From assembly GCA_033819885.1 (NCBI GenBank), contig JAQYUZ010000047.1:62001-126000 (forward strand): a DNA stretch of 64,000 nucleotides, read 5' to 3'. The position numbers were made by a program, and so were the translations under genes. This DNA comes from Microbotryomycetes sp. JL201 (lineage: Eukaryota > Basidiomycota > Microbotryomycetes). Below are positions 11,264 through 22,891 of the stretch, piece after piece (within the stretch, counting starts at the first letter, position 1; each line of letters begins with the position of its first letter). The notes beneath the pieces were generated by a model that saw only the letters and a list, made by a program, of their open reading frames with translations, ran no database searches and was not told the origin of the DNA.

Positions 11264-12296
11264 TTATAGCTTGCCGCCGAGCAGCTTTTTGAGCTCGCCA
11301 CTATCGTGCTTGGCTTGCAAGTCTGATGAGCCGCCGACGCCCTGTTCGGTTTAAATCGGAGAACGATATCACATATAAGTGTTCTGGTCACGTGCAGGAT
11401 CGATGGCAGCGGCGCCGTGACTTGGGGCGTACCTGACCGTCAATGAAAATGTTGGGTACGGTCCTCTGTCCTGTCTTGTCTGCCAGGTATGCCTGCCAGT
11501 CTGAACCTGGTGATGGGTACGAATGTCAGCGACGATCATCGCTGGACAGGTTGACCGATGTGGCCGAAGCCATTGCGAGAGCTAATTTCTCACCTTCGTC
11601 CATCAGGTCGAGCTCAATAGCCTGAGTTGGTCCACTTGTCAGCCAAACAGGATTCAGAGTTGTTTGTGCAGGTGAGCGGGCGTGCTGACCTCGTACTGTT
11701 CACCGAGAGAGTCGAGCAGAGCCTTTGCGCGCTTGCCTGTTTGAGTATGCCCAAGAGTCAGCTGCTAGGCTTACAGTTCCAAGGCGAGCGAAACAATTAA
11801 CTCACAGTAAGGGCAGTACTGTGGTGGGTCGCGACAAGCAAAGCGATTTGTCAGCTACGTCACCGCATGATCCTAGGCGGCATTGCACGCGTGGATAAGG
11901 GCTCACGCTCTTGCTAAAGACGACAATGTGGTTGTTGTTGATCTTGTCTTCGACGGCAGACTTGACGCTCATGGTGGACGATGCGGTGGGAGCAGAAGAG
12001 GTCGTCGAGCCGAGCCGATCGCCCGGCCGCAGCCGCAGCACGTCACTCGCACCCCTGTCTCGCGCACTTGTCGGGCGGCTGAGTGGAGCGGACGACAATG
12101 TGGACAGTGACTGGGTCAAACGCGCAGCCGTCGCCGCTGAGGAGCGCACGGCGAGCCAGGACTGGCCGGCGCTGACCACTTGCAGACCCGCCCGAGACGG
12201 CAGTCTCATCGACGTAGAGTGGGCGGTCGAGACGGTGACGATGACGATGACGGCAAGTGCGGCGAGCAAGGAAGCTGTCCGGCGGAGGCTCGGCAT
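11264..12296 (-). CDS. Dithiol glutaredoxin with long N-terminal extension
   Basis: Reduces protein disulfides and glutathione mixed disulfides using glutathione. Exons 12296-11907, 11818-11806 (13 nt), 11736-11690, 11621-11594, 11506-11433 and 11341-11264 give 209 residues. The glutaredoxin fold starts at MSVKSAVEDKINNNHIVVFS. It has the active site YCPYCKRAKALLDSLG, the cis-Pro loop RTVPNIFIDG and the glutathione-binding GGSSDL. The catalytic CPYC sits on a 13-nt exon, and its second Cys codon is split by the next intron. The extension begins MPSLRRTASLLAALAVIVIV (signal-anchor-like). In-frame ATGs at about 12209 (MRLPSRAGLQVV, presequence-like) and 11972 (core alone, 101 residues) allow secretory, mitochondrial or cytosolic forms. 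Confidence 0.88.
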
Positions 12297-12781
12297 GCAA
12301 CGCGAGAGGCGGAAATGGGGCCCGAGCGCACCACAAAGAGGCGACACTGCAATGCAAACCGTCTTTGAGAGGAACGGTCCAGTATGTGGGTGACTGTCGC
12401 GGCTTCCTGGCACGTGGCGCGAATAGAAGTGCCAAAGTAATCATGCAGGGTGTGTATGTCGCGATCGGCACTGCCCCTATCTCATCAGCTCGCCCTCGCG
12501 CGTCACGTACCACCCACCCGAGTGTTCTCGAATCCACTCGTCACGAGCTGAGCGGAAGCGCTCATCGCCACAGCTCGACAGTTACGGAGATCGCAAGCGA
12601 GGTGGAGCGCCTCGCTCGGATCAAGGCTCGCCCTGCGGCACAGTGCCGACGTGACGACTGTCCCGGCACACGCACAGCTTCTTAGACTACGTTCAAACAT
12701 ACCCGTCCAGGCGTGAACGATTGTGCACGGACGCGCTCGGCCCACGGAAGCGAGCTCGGCGAGCGACGACCACTCACGCCC
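12297..12781. other. Divergent intergenic region, no gene seen
   Basis: Gap between the upstream glutaredoxin start (leftward) and the ATG13 start (rightward). Open frames on both strands extend through it but have Arg/Ser-rich, family-less translations typical of GC-rich non-coding DNA. Confidence 0.5.
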
Positions 12782-15700
12782 ATGCACCAGCAGCCTTCTC
12801 CGAGCAGTCAACGGCGACACACGAGCTCCTCGTACAATGCACCGGCTGACGACGATGCGGCGGCGAGGGCCAAGCGCGACAGCACTGCAGCGAGCGCCGC
12901 AAAGGTCGACCAGATCGTGCAGGTGAATACAGCACGAGCACGCGATAATGCACATATTGAGGCTGACCCGACGTCGCTCTTGCTCCTTGCGACGCCAGCA
13001 CTTCTTTGCGAAAGCATGCGCTGTCATATCGCAGGCACGCATGACTCACGCTCAGGACCCTGCCGAGCCCAGTGGGAATGACAGAGACTCGCTGGCCGGG
13101 CCGAGCAGACGCACAGACTCATCATCCGTGCCAGGAACCTCATCCGGTCAGGCCCCTCCACCAACCAGAAGACCAAGCGCCACGTCGAAATCACGCACAA
13201 ACAAATGGGTCAGCTGTCTACGCCACATGGCGTTTTGCAGCAATTAGCTGATATCGTATGCATCTTCGCGCGTGCGACTAGTTCAACATTGAGCTGCTCG
13301 AGACGGATCACTTTCGAAACGAACTCAAGACGTGGCGGAACGCCTCGGCTTTGCTCGGAGTGCCGCCATCGCCTTCGGCATCGTTCGCCGCATCCTCGCT
13401 CACCGCCCCAGCATACGACGTCGTGCCACCTATGGTACTAGACATTGTACTAGACACTCAGGACATGGCTCCAAACCAGGTTTTGGTACTATCTGATCAG
13501 CGCGGCAAACGGATACGAGTCGACCCTGCCCTCGCCACCGTGCCTCCACTCTCTGCTCCCGCCGTGCGGAGCTCAGGCGGCTCACCCCGTCGCGAATCAG
13601 CATCTGGTCTCAGGTCCCCTATTTCAGGAAGAGCGCCACTGGCGCAAGCACCGGCAACGGTCGTTCTCGAGCGATGGATTATCAAACTCTCATCTCCCTC
13701 CTCACCATCACCTCAACAGCCTTCGTCTTCTGCGCAGAGCTTGCCTTCAAGCATCGCGTCCGAACTTCCTGCCGTGTACAAACACGCTATTGTTCAGTTC
13801 AGGTCCTTGTACTCTCTCGTGCGCCTTATGCCGTCTTGGAACGTGCATAGACGCCTGTCGAGACGAAGGGCAACCCTTGGCGGTTCGGCTCTCAGGATAG
13901 GCTGTCGTATGAGTATGCAAGAGGTTGACGACCCAGTCGAGAGCGAAGTCGACGTAACCACGAGAATCGATTCGACAGAAACAAGTGCGACGGAGACAAT
14001 CAGGTTGCCTCCGGTGCAGACTCCAATTGGGTCAGCCTTTTTTTTGGGCTCTCCTTGCCACGAGCGTGTCCTTGTGTGTGGATCACGGCTGACTCGGAAT
14101 CTTCCTCGGTGCAGCAACTTATCGATCGAGTGCACATACCGCCTCAACGCCGATTTTGCCGTCGAAGAGATCGAGGCGCTGCTCAGCTCCAAATTCATCG
14201 ACGAAGACTTTTTCAAACCTACGCTCGCTCGCTTCCAACAAAACACCGCCTTCGCTGCTGCCAGAGTGCGTCTGCTTGTTCCACCAGCGCGGATTTTAGC
14301 TGACGGACTGCGTTTCTTCACACAGCCTGGATCGCTGCCTTTGAGTGCGAGGCCGATACCGGCTCCCTCGTCTGCATCACCGCCGGCCTCTGATATGGCA
14401 CAGAAAACGTCGTCTGGCTCACTTTCATCGCGACACCAGATCGTCTCGCCTGTCACTGTACGAGAAGCAGCAAGCTCGCCGGCATCGATCCCAATCGAAC
14501 CTGCTGCAATACCTCTTCCCGGCACAAGTCCGGCAGACAGAGGTGATCCTTCCAGCGTGCCGAGCTCTGGAGGACGTCTCGGTGCTCATGGATCGTATCG
14601 GGACGTCGAACCTGCATTCATTAGCCTTTCTCGAGCTCGAGGTACGTCCTATCAAGGCACGATTCAACGAGCGGCGTCGTCTGGATCTTCTGGAACTACG
14701 TCTCATAATCGAAGACCGTCCATGACGATGGGGTCGGCTTCTTCCACCGGCTCACCGGTGTTCCGAGCGAGCTCTTACTTGTCGTCACCGCCAGCTCCGT
14801 TATCTTCTTCCCCCTCGAATTGGAATTCTGGTCCGACGAGCAACATCAACCGGTCGAATCCGAGCCCCTCAAATCTGACATACGGCTTCTCGAGACAACC
14901 TGTTCCTGTGGTTTCAAGCGGGGGACGACCTAGTTTGTTGAGCGCGGCTGCGGGACGTGGGTCGTCATCGGGCGGTAGCGCCGGTGCAGTTGCTACATAT
15001 GGCCATGCTGAATCGTCTGTCGCGAGCGGGTCGTCGCCAACGGCCACAAAGTCGGCCTTGATGACGTCTCCGCGCGCCGTCTCTGGCTCTTCGGGTGTTG
15101 GATCCTCGTCACCCTGGCCGATCCCCTTGCCTGGGGACGGTCCCGGTAGTTCAACCGGCTTGCCGGCGAGCTACGGCAGTGGGGGTAGACAACAGTCGTA
15201 CGGTTCGTACTCCAAAAGTTATGGTCGAGGAGGCTCGTCAGGAGGCAGCGTATCCGGGGGGGATGGACCTGGAGCTTGGCCGTGGGCTGCCGGAGCCGTA
15301 CAGCAACCAAATTCGGGCCAATCGTACCGTTCCTCTCGAGCGAGCTTCGAGAACCGCTTTTCAGGCGGCGGCATCGGGGCGAGTTTGATGCATGGCGTGG
15401 GAGAGGAAGAGCAAGACACGGTCAAGTTTGCGGACGACAGAATAGACGATTCGAACGACATTAACGATTTCCTGAACATGATCGACTCTAGACCTGCCCT
15501 CAAGGCGTCATCTACAGACTTGGGCATCAGAGGTGTTGAAGAAAGAGCCGGAGGTAGACAAACCATGTTGAGCAAGACAAGGGTCGACGAGCAGCTCAAG
15601 ACTTTGAGAGGCAGCGTACTCGGGTCTCTGTCAGCCGTGGGTGTCGAGACGGGCTCGATTAGCTCAGTGTCGAGCTTGTCGTTGAATGCACCAACGCAGG

Positions 15701-16842
15701 ATCCGAGTGGCCTGGGCATTAGCGGACGACCTGTCGGAATCCGTTTGCCTTCCTCGAGGTTGTCTGTAAAAGGAACGGAAAGCGCGACGACGAGCGCGAG
15801 TCCGTCACCTGTGCCAACTTCGCTCGAGCCGTCACCCGGCAAGGCGACCTCTGGCATTTCGAAACTCGCGCTCGCCGCCACACAGCATCACCCGTCTCGG
15901 GACACGCCAGCATGTCCGCCGAATGCGAATAGTTCGACTGCTTCTCGTGTGCCAGCGTCGTTCTACATACCCTCAGACCCTACAGCAACTTCCTCGCTGT
16001 CTTCGTCGCCCGCGACTGGTCCATTGTTTGTACCGTACGTCTCGACGGTTCGCCGCCAGCAAACTGGCGCTGCAGGTGTCGTTTCTCCGACTACAAGGGT
16101 GAACGTGACTACCGGGTTTGTCCCTCGACAGCAAGAGCATGCCGTGCAAGAACAGCAGACTACGAGGACGACTGCCGTTCCGCAGCCAGCAACGGTGGAC
16201 GTTGATTCGACTACCGGCCACCGTACATCTTCTTTGAGGTCATTTGAATCCACTGGTCCAGCCTCGTCTTCGGCTGGCAGCTTTAATGTCAGTGCGTCAG
16301 ATACTGGAAGCGGGCCCGGCGGAGTCGCCACGACAGAATCCGATCGGGCAGTGAGGGGCAGTGGCGGCAAGGACACCGGCATCGAGAGCAGTGGACCTGC
16401 ATTGCCGACGACGGCAAGCTCTACAGAAGTGACTGGTAATGACACGGACTCTGTCATGACCCGTCACACGGCGGACAGCGCTTCAGAAGTCGAAGCGGTT
16501 GGCGCTCTGGAATTGAGTGACTCTTCGAACGTTGGCGAGGGTGCTCAAGAGGACGAAAGGCAGTCGGGCATCGATCAGGACGGAGATGAAGTACGTGGAA
16601 GGTCCATCGGCATATTGCCGCCATCGTCACAACAGCTTCAGCAGCAGCAGCAGCAGCAGCAGCAGCGAGGAGCCTTCGTCACGGTCGGCGCCGCCGCTCG
16701 CAGTCGAGACCGAACGGTTACGAGGCCGATAGGGTACGGCATGTCGCCTTACAGTTCTTTGGTGACGAAGTACGAGTCTGCGTCAAACGACCCATCTTAC
16801 AGACCTGGTCAATCGAGGTCGAGGAGTTGGTCACGGCAGTAA
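12782..16842 (+). CDS. ATG13: Autophagy-related protein 13 (Atg1 kinase complex)
   Basis: Regulatory subunit of the Atg1 complex that starts autophagosome formation and is silenced by TORC1. Exons 12782-12922, 12999-13208 and 13282-16842 give 1303 residues, long for the family. HORMA-domain landmarks appear in order: KVDQIVQHFFAKACAVISQA (about 40-60), KWFNIELLETDHFRNELKTW (about 116, across intron 2), VVLERWIIKL (about 245) and a basic/hydrophobic block around VYKHAIVQFRSLYSLVRLMP. After that it is Ser/Gly/Pro-rich and disordered, except NDFLNMIDSRPALK near residue 845, the short segment that in other Atg13 proteins contacts Atg1/Atg17. A nine-glutamine tract lies near 1236. The start is the first ATG in frame; an upstream coding exon is not excluded. 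Confidence 0.92.
16639..16665 (+). repeat. CAG trinucleotide run encoding polyglutamine in ATG13
   Basis: Nine consecutive CAG codons in frame, giving a glutamine tract in the disordered C-terminal part of Atg13. Likely length-polymorphic between strains. Confidence 0.9.
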
Positions 16843-17458
16843 CCAGTCCAGGAATTTTTTTTTCCAATGCGCTACATACGTAGTAATATGCTGCAATCGA
16901 TGGGCTGCATTGCAATTTAGATCGAGCTCTGGGTTGCATATATCGAGCGACACGTTTTTTGACTCTGCCCAAAACGCAGGCAAGACGTTTCTGCAAGTGG
17001 TCCACTGCAGGGCGCGACTCTTGTGTTCTCGCCAAGGGACTCATTTGCGGCTATTGTGAGTGCAGTCACGGCCGTGCGATGCGATGCGACGCTGGGCGCG
17101 CTCGCGAGTTTCAACTGAAATGCGAAATGCCGTGCATGACGTTTGCAGGCTCGGTGTACTGCGCTGCAGGAACCCCAAAGTTGGATTGAGACGGCATATC
17201 GGACGATACAGGCTGTGATAGACGGTAATTGCGGCCGAATTGCTTACAGGTGAGCTCGCTCGTTCGCTGTCATCGCGACCATCAAATGACACTCGCTCGG
17301 CTACGCTCAACAGCCTGATCACCTGACAACTTTCGATTGGTGAGCTCGCCGCGGCTTGGTGCACACGCTGTCGCCGACGTGGGCACGCTTTCGACGTTTA
17401 ACAAATTCGCGGAAGCTGACATGCTCTTGCAGGCCCTCAGAAGTTCATCGTCGTCGGT
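16843..17458. other. Intergenic region, no gene seen
   Basis: About 600 bp between the ATG13 stop and the FGAM synthase start. It opens with a short T run (16854-16863), probably 3' UTR or terminator sequence. Short frames on both strands show no family resemblance. FGAM synthase promoter presumably here. Confidence 0.55.
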
Positions 17459-20400
17459 ATGCTCGTCTTACAAGGAGCGTCTGTGCTTCATCCGAACCAG
17501 CGCGATGCCCTCGTCGCGCGCGTTCAGGCGGTCGAGCCAGCATTGACTCTGCTTGACGCCGTGTACGTGCATTACATCGCCACGACCTCGACGCAAGCGC
17601 AAAACACTCTCCAAGACACTTCGTCCCGGGACCGTCAGGTATTGGACGCCTTGCTCAAGTATGGCGACGACTATGCGCTCAAAGGCACGCGCGAGGCCGT
17701 CGCCACCGCCATCTCGTCAGCTTCACCCAGCACGAGCGGCAAGGTCATCTTTGTCGTGCCGCGCGCAGGCACGATATCACCTTGGTCGAGCAAGGCCACA
17801 GACATTGCCCGCATGTGCACGCTCGCCGACTTGGTTCAGCGCATCGAGCGCGGAGTAGCGTTCGTCGTTCAAGCGACAAAGTCATTCTCGGCAGCGACCC
17901 TTGGCGACAAAGTGAGCGCATTCTTGCATGACCGCATGACTCAGCTCTTGCTCGACGCCGTGCCCGAAGAGCGCGCCATGTTTGAACGTGGCCAGCCGGC
18001 CCCTCTCAAGACGATCGAGTTGGCCGGCCAAAGCGGCACTCAGGTCTCGCGCGAACAAGCCCGCGAGACACTTGTCAAAGCAAATGTGGAGCTTGGACTG
18101 GCACTCGCAGGCGACGAACTTGACTACCTCGTCGAATCATTCCTATCAACTTCGGCCGCAGGACGCAACCCGACAGACGTCGAACTGTTCATGTTTGCCC
18201 AGGTCAATTCAGAGCACTGCCGCCACAAAATCTTCAACGCTGCGTGGCTCATTGATGGTCAAGCAAAAGACAACTCGCTCTTTGGCATGATCCGCAACAC
18301 GCACAAATTGCATCCGGAGCACACAATCTCGGCCTATTCTGACAATGCGGCTGTAATCGACGGTTCAGTCGCACCTCGCTTCGCCGCTGAACCAGTGAGC
18401 GCTTCTTTGGTAGCATACCGAGCCAGAGAAGAGCACATGCCCATTTTGATCAAGGTCGAAACGCACAACCATCCTACGGCTGTGTCGCCATTCCCCGGTG
18501 CGGCTACCGGATCAGGTGGAGAGATTCGTGACGAAGGCGCAGTCGGACGTGGTTCTCGACCAAAAGCTGGCTTGGCCGGTTTCACCGTTTCGAATTTGCT
18601 TGTGCCCGATTTCATCCAACCTTGGGAGACAGACTTTGGCAAACCTGCTCACATTGCGAGTGCATTCGACATCATGATCGAAGGGCCGCTTGGCGCGAGC
18701 GCGTTCAACAACGAGTTTGGTCGACCTGGTCTGACCGGATACTTCCGCACGTTCTGCGAGGAGGTGCCTGTCAAGTCGTCAGGATCTTTGCTTCCGACGA
18801 AAGCGGCGGAAGTGCGAGGCTACCACAAGCCTATTATGATCGCCGGCGGCTACGGCAATGTACGCCCGCAGTTTGCCATGAAGGACAAGATCACGCCCGG
18901 AGCACTTTTGATTGTCCTTGGCGGTCCTGGTATGTTGATCGGCCTCGGCGGTGGAGCAGCATCGTCAATGGCATCAGGTTCGAGCTCGGCCGCGCTCGAC
19001 TTTGCGTCTGTGCAGCGAGAGAATCCCGAAATGCAAAGGCGATGTCAGCAAGTGCTCGATGCATGCGTCGCCCTCGGCAACGAGAATCCGATTCAATCCG
19101 TGCACGATGTTGGCGCAGGTGGCCTGTCGAACGCTTTGCCAGAACTCGTGCACGATGCCGATCTCGGTGCAGTATTTGAGATTCGGGACGTGCTCGTCGA
19201 CGATCCAGGCATGTCGCCCATGGAGATTTGGTGCAACGAGTCTCAGGAACGCTATGTCCTTGCGATCGGTCCTCAAGACAAGGACCGGTTTGAGGCGATC
19301 GCCAGGCGCGAGCGGTGTCCCTACGCCATCGTCGGTCGCGCGACGAAAGAGCAAGATTTGATTGTCACGGACCGACTGCTTGGCTCGGACGCCGTCAGGC
19401 TGCCCATGTCGACATTGTTTGGCAAGCCGCCACGCATGTCGCGCCGAGCCGAGACGGCATCTCAACCTCGACGCAAATTCGACTCGTCACTCAGATCATA
19501 CTTGCCCAATGTGACGAGCGAGCGCGAGTTGCTCAACCACGCCGTATCGCGCGTGTTGCATTTGCCTTCGGTTGGATCGAAATCGTTCTTGATCACGATT
19601 GGTGACCGTACCGTCACGGGTCTGGTCGCTCGCGACCAGATGGTCGGTCCTTGGCAAGTGCCCGTCGCCGACGTTGCCGTTACGTCGGCATCGTACGGCT
19701 TTGATGTCGTCTGCGGTGAAGCCATGGCCATGGGTGAACGCACGCCATTGGCCCTCTTGTCGCCAGCGGCGTCTGCCAAAATGTCTGTCGCAGAGTCGTT
19801 GACCAACTTGGCCGCCGCGTCTGTGCCATCTCTCGCGCACGTCAAACTGAGCGCCAACTGGATGTGCGCGGCGTCTTACGGTAATGAAGGCGCAGGATTG
19901 TACGAGGCCGTTCAAGCCATCGGTCTTGATCTGTGCCCTGCTCTTGGCGTGAGCATTCCTGTCGGCAAAGATTCAATGTCCATGTCGATGGGTTGGAACG
20001 GTGAGGACGGTCAACGCAAGACGGTCACGGCCCCATTGTCGGGCATCATTACGGCCTTTGCACCCGTCTCTGACGTTGACGCGACATGGACGCCCGAGCT
20101 CAAACTTGTCGACGGGCCAACCGTGCTCGTGTTTGTCGACTTGGCCGATGGCAAGCAACGTCTCGGCGGATCGGCTCTCGCTCAAGTGTTCAAAGAGATT
20201 GGTGACAAAGCGCCTGACGTCGAGGACGCGGCGACTCTCAAAGCCTTTTTCAATGCTTGCCAGCAGATCCGACGGGACAGGCCCGACGTCGTATTGGCAT
20301 ACCATGACAGGTCTGACGGTGGCTTGTTGACGACCGTGTTCGAAATGTGCTTTGCCGGACGACTTGGTGCCGAGATTATGGTCGACGCGTTCAAAAAGGA

Positions 20401-21639
20401 CGATGATGCTGTTGCCGCCTTGTTCAACGAAGAGCTTGGTGCCGTGTTCCAAGTTCGACAGGCTGACGCTGCGACGTTTACTCAATTGTTTGTTCGACAA
20501 GGAGTGCCTGCGACGTCGATCTATCCAATTGGCCTCGTCGGATCGGACCGGGTGGATCAGTCAATCAGCATCGCTTCGGGTGGCGCCATGCTGTGGTCGA
20601 GCACAAGAGGCGAGTTGCAGCAAGCGTGGGCCGAGACTTCATACAAGATGCAATCCTTGCGCGACAGTCCGAAAGGAGCAAAGGAAGAGTTTGACAACAT
20701 TGTCGACGAGCGCAATACAGGTTTGACCTACAGGTTGACGTTTGATCCCAAAGAGAATGTGGCGCAACCTTTCTTGGCAAAGCAAACTAGTTTGGACGCT
20801 CGACCGAAAGTGGCCATCTTGCGCGAGCAAGGTGTCAACGGTCATGTCGAGATGGCTTGGTCGTTCCATGCCGCCGGTTTTGAGGCCGTCGACGTTCACA
20901 TGTCGGACATCATCAGTGGACGCGTCTCGCTTGACGATTTCAAAGGACTGGCCGCTTGCGGTGGCTTTTCGTACGGCGACGTGTTGGGCGCTGGCAACGG
21001 ATGGGCAAAGTCAATCTTGTTGCACGACGGTGCTCGCAAGCAGTTTTCAGACTTTTTCCAGACTCGTCAAGACACGTTTGCATTGGCCGTCTGCAACGGT
21101 TGTCAGTTGTTCAGTCAACTGAAAGAGGTGATTCCTGGCGCCGAAGAGTGGCCCTTGTTCAAGCAAAACTTGTCGGGTCGGTTCGAAGGCCGTGTCTCAT
21201 TGGTTAAAATTGATGACGAGACGGACGACTCGGTGTTTTTGAGAGGCATGCACGGGTCAGTGTTGCCCGTCGCTGTAGCGCACGGTGAAGGTCGGGCAGC
21301 GTTCATCAATAGTGAGCACCTCGAGCGAAGTCTGCTGCTTGGCGATTCTGACGATAACAATTTGTAGGCACCTCGGCATCATCGAAAACGGTCTGCTTGC
21401 GTTACGTTGACCCGGAAGGCGAGAGAACTGAGCGGTATCCGTACAACCCGAACGGCTCGCCAGAGGGTGTCACGGGCGTCAAGGCGCTCGACGGTCGCGT
21501 GTTTGCGCTCATGCCTCACCCTGAACGAGTCACACAACTCATGTCCAACAGCTGGGTCGAGCCTGGTGCAAAGGACAAGTGGCAACGCCGTGGACCTTGG
21601 ATGCGATTGTTTGAGAATGCAAGGGCATGGGTCGGTTAA
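17459..21639 (+). CDS. ADE6: Phosphoribosylformylglycinamidine synthase (FGAM synthase)
   Basis: Fourth step of de novo purine synthesis: converts FGAR plus glutamine and ATP to FGAM, in the cytosol. Two exons, 17459-21311 and 21368-21639, give 1374 residues, the normal size for the single-chain eukaryotic PurL. Landmarks in order: N-terminal domain starting [33 protein letters not shown] (about 249); [20 protein letters not shown] (about 333), followed by [14 protein letters not shown]; a second AIRS-like half with [11 protein letters not shown] and [11 protein letters not shown]; then the glutaminase domain with nucleophile Cys in [11 protein letters not shown] (about 1210) and the His-Glu pair in LMPHPERV (about 1333). 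Only one short intron, near the end, is unusual for this intron-rich window. Confidence 0.97.
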
Positions 21640-21709
21640 GGATAGACAAGTGTGCATCGGGTTTTGTTTCCAAGCTACGTGATCTTGAAAAAGAAAGAGT
21701 CATTGTTCT

Positions 21710-22620
21710 TTATTTGAGGCTTTTGATGAACTCGAGAGCGTTGGTTGGGTCGTCTGCCGGCTTGACGCCAATCTTGGCCTCGAGCAGCTTGCCGCCCTTT
21801 TCAATGACCCAGTGGCATCGCCTGTCCAGCTCACTGTCAGCAATACGGCATTGACCGAAGAGAGGCCCATCCAAGCAACAAACTTTTTCGCCTCTGTGGC
21901 ACCTAGCTGCTTCAACAAGGCGCGGTCCGGATCGCACAAAAAGCTGTACTGCAAGTTTTTCGACGTTTTCCAACTCATTTGCGCCTTGGGTTTGTCCTGA
22001 GACAGGCCGACGACGTTGAAGCCTTGGTCCTTGATGTCGTCGTAGATGTCACGATACCCGCACGCCTGATTCGTGCAGCCAGGCGTGCTGGCTTTGGGGT
22101 AAGAGAAGATGACGAGTCTGTGGGAGTGCGAGCGCGCGCGCGGATAACATGTCAAAACTCGGCCCCACTTGAACACAATATGTGTGGGGGGGCGAAGGGG
22201 ATCGGCAAAGTTGACTGACCCGGATTCGTTATAGAGTGAAGCGAGAGACGTGTCCTTGTCGTCCTCTGCGGCGCGGTATGAGCTCAATCAATGTCACAAG
22301 CAAGTGTGTGCGCGTGCATGCTCACCGTTCTTCAAAGTGATGTCTGGCACAACGTCCCCGACGCTCAACACGCCGCCGTTTGTCTTTGGCTTTTTCGCTG
22401 CAGGCTCGTCCGTGTTTTCGTTCTTGGTCTTTGATTGAGCGGCCTCTGCCTTGCTGGTCGGTGCAGGCTTGCCCTTGCTTGCTGGCTTTGATGACGCGCT
22501 CGCCGCCGCGGCCTTGTCGCTCGTCGCCGTCGACGCTGTCGTAGCAGCACGCGATGACCGGCGCGGTCCGTCTTCAGCCTTTGTCTCGTCGGCTGCCGTG
22601 TCCTTGCGCTTAGGCGGCAT
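21710..22620 (-). CDS. DOT5: Nuclear-type thiol peroxidase (BCP/PrxQ, Dot5-like)
   Basis: Reduces peroxides with a reactive Cys. Exons 22620-22326, 22265-22220, 22117-21884 and 21821-21710 give 228 residues. The first 95 residues are Lys/Ala/Ser-rich, begin MPPKRKD and include KKPKTNGG, a plausible nuclear localisation region as in yeast Dot5. The peroxiredoxin fold follows: SVGDVVPDITLKN, LVIFSYPKASTPGCTNQACG with peroxidatic and resolving Cys five residues apart (PrxQ pattern), then GYRDIYDDIKDQGFNVVGLS. The last splice joins EAKK to RCHWVIEKGGKLLEAKIGV, which restores the strand seen in homologues. Convergent with the FGAM synthase gene, 70 bp apart. Confidence 0.9.
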
Positions 22621-22891
22621 CGTGTGAAGCAAAAAGCGACGAGTGATCGCCGCCTGCGCGTTCAACGATCGGCACAATTTAATTTACAAGTCGGAGAGCA
22701 GGGTGTATGTGATCATTCGCACGTACATGTCATTAATGCAAGCTCTGTCTTGTACGGCCATGGGCACCGCATGGCTCAATGAAAGGAGCTAAATCAGCAA
22801 GCGCCGCGGAGATATCGATAATGCCCGGAAATTCGAATTTCAGACGCTGGGGCTCATGTGTTCGTGTTCCTGCTCTCTCGCCTCGGTCAAG

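Noticed and set aside
12503-13042. 179-residue minus-strand open frame opposite the start of ATG13
   Set aside because: Arg/Cys/Ala-rich translation with no family resemblance, overlapping the well-supported first exons of ATG13 on the other strand; a shadow frame in GC-rich DNA.
14345-15881. Several long minus- and plus-strand frames inside ATG13
   Set aside because: They are the complement or shifted reading of a Ser/Gly-rich coding exon; no start context, introns or known domain.
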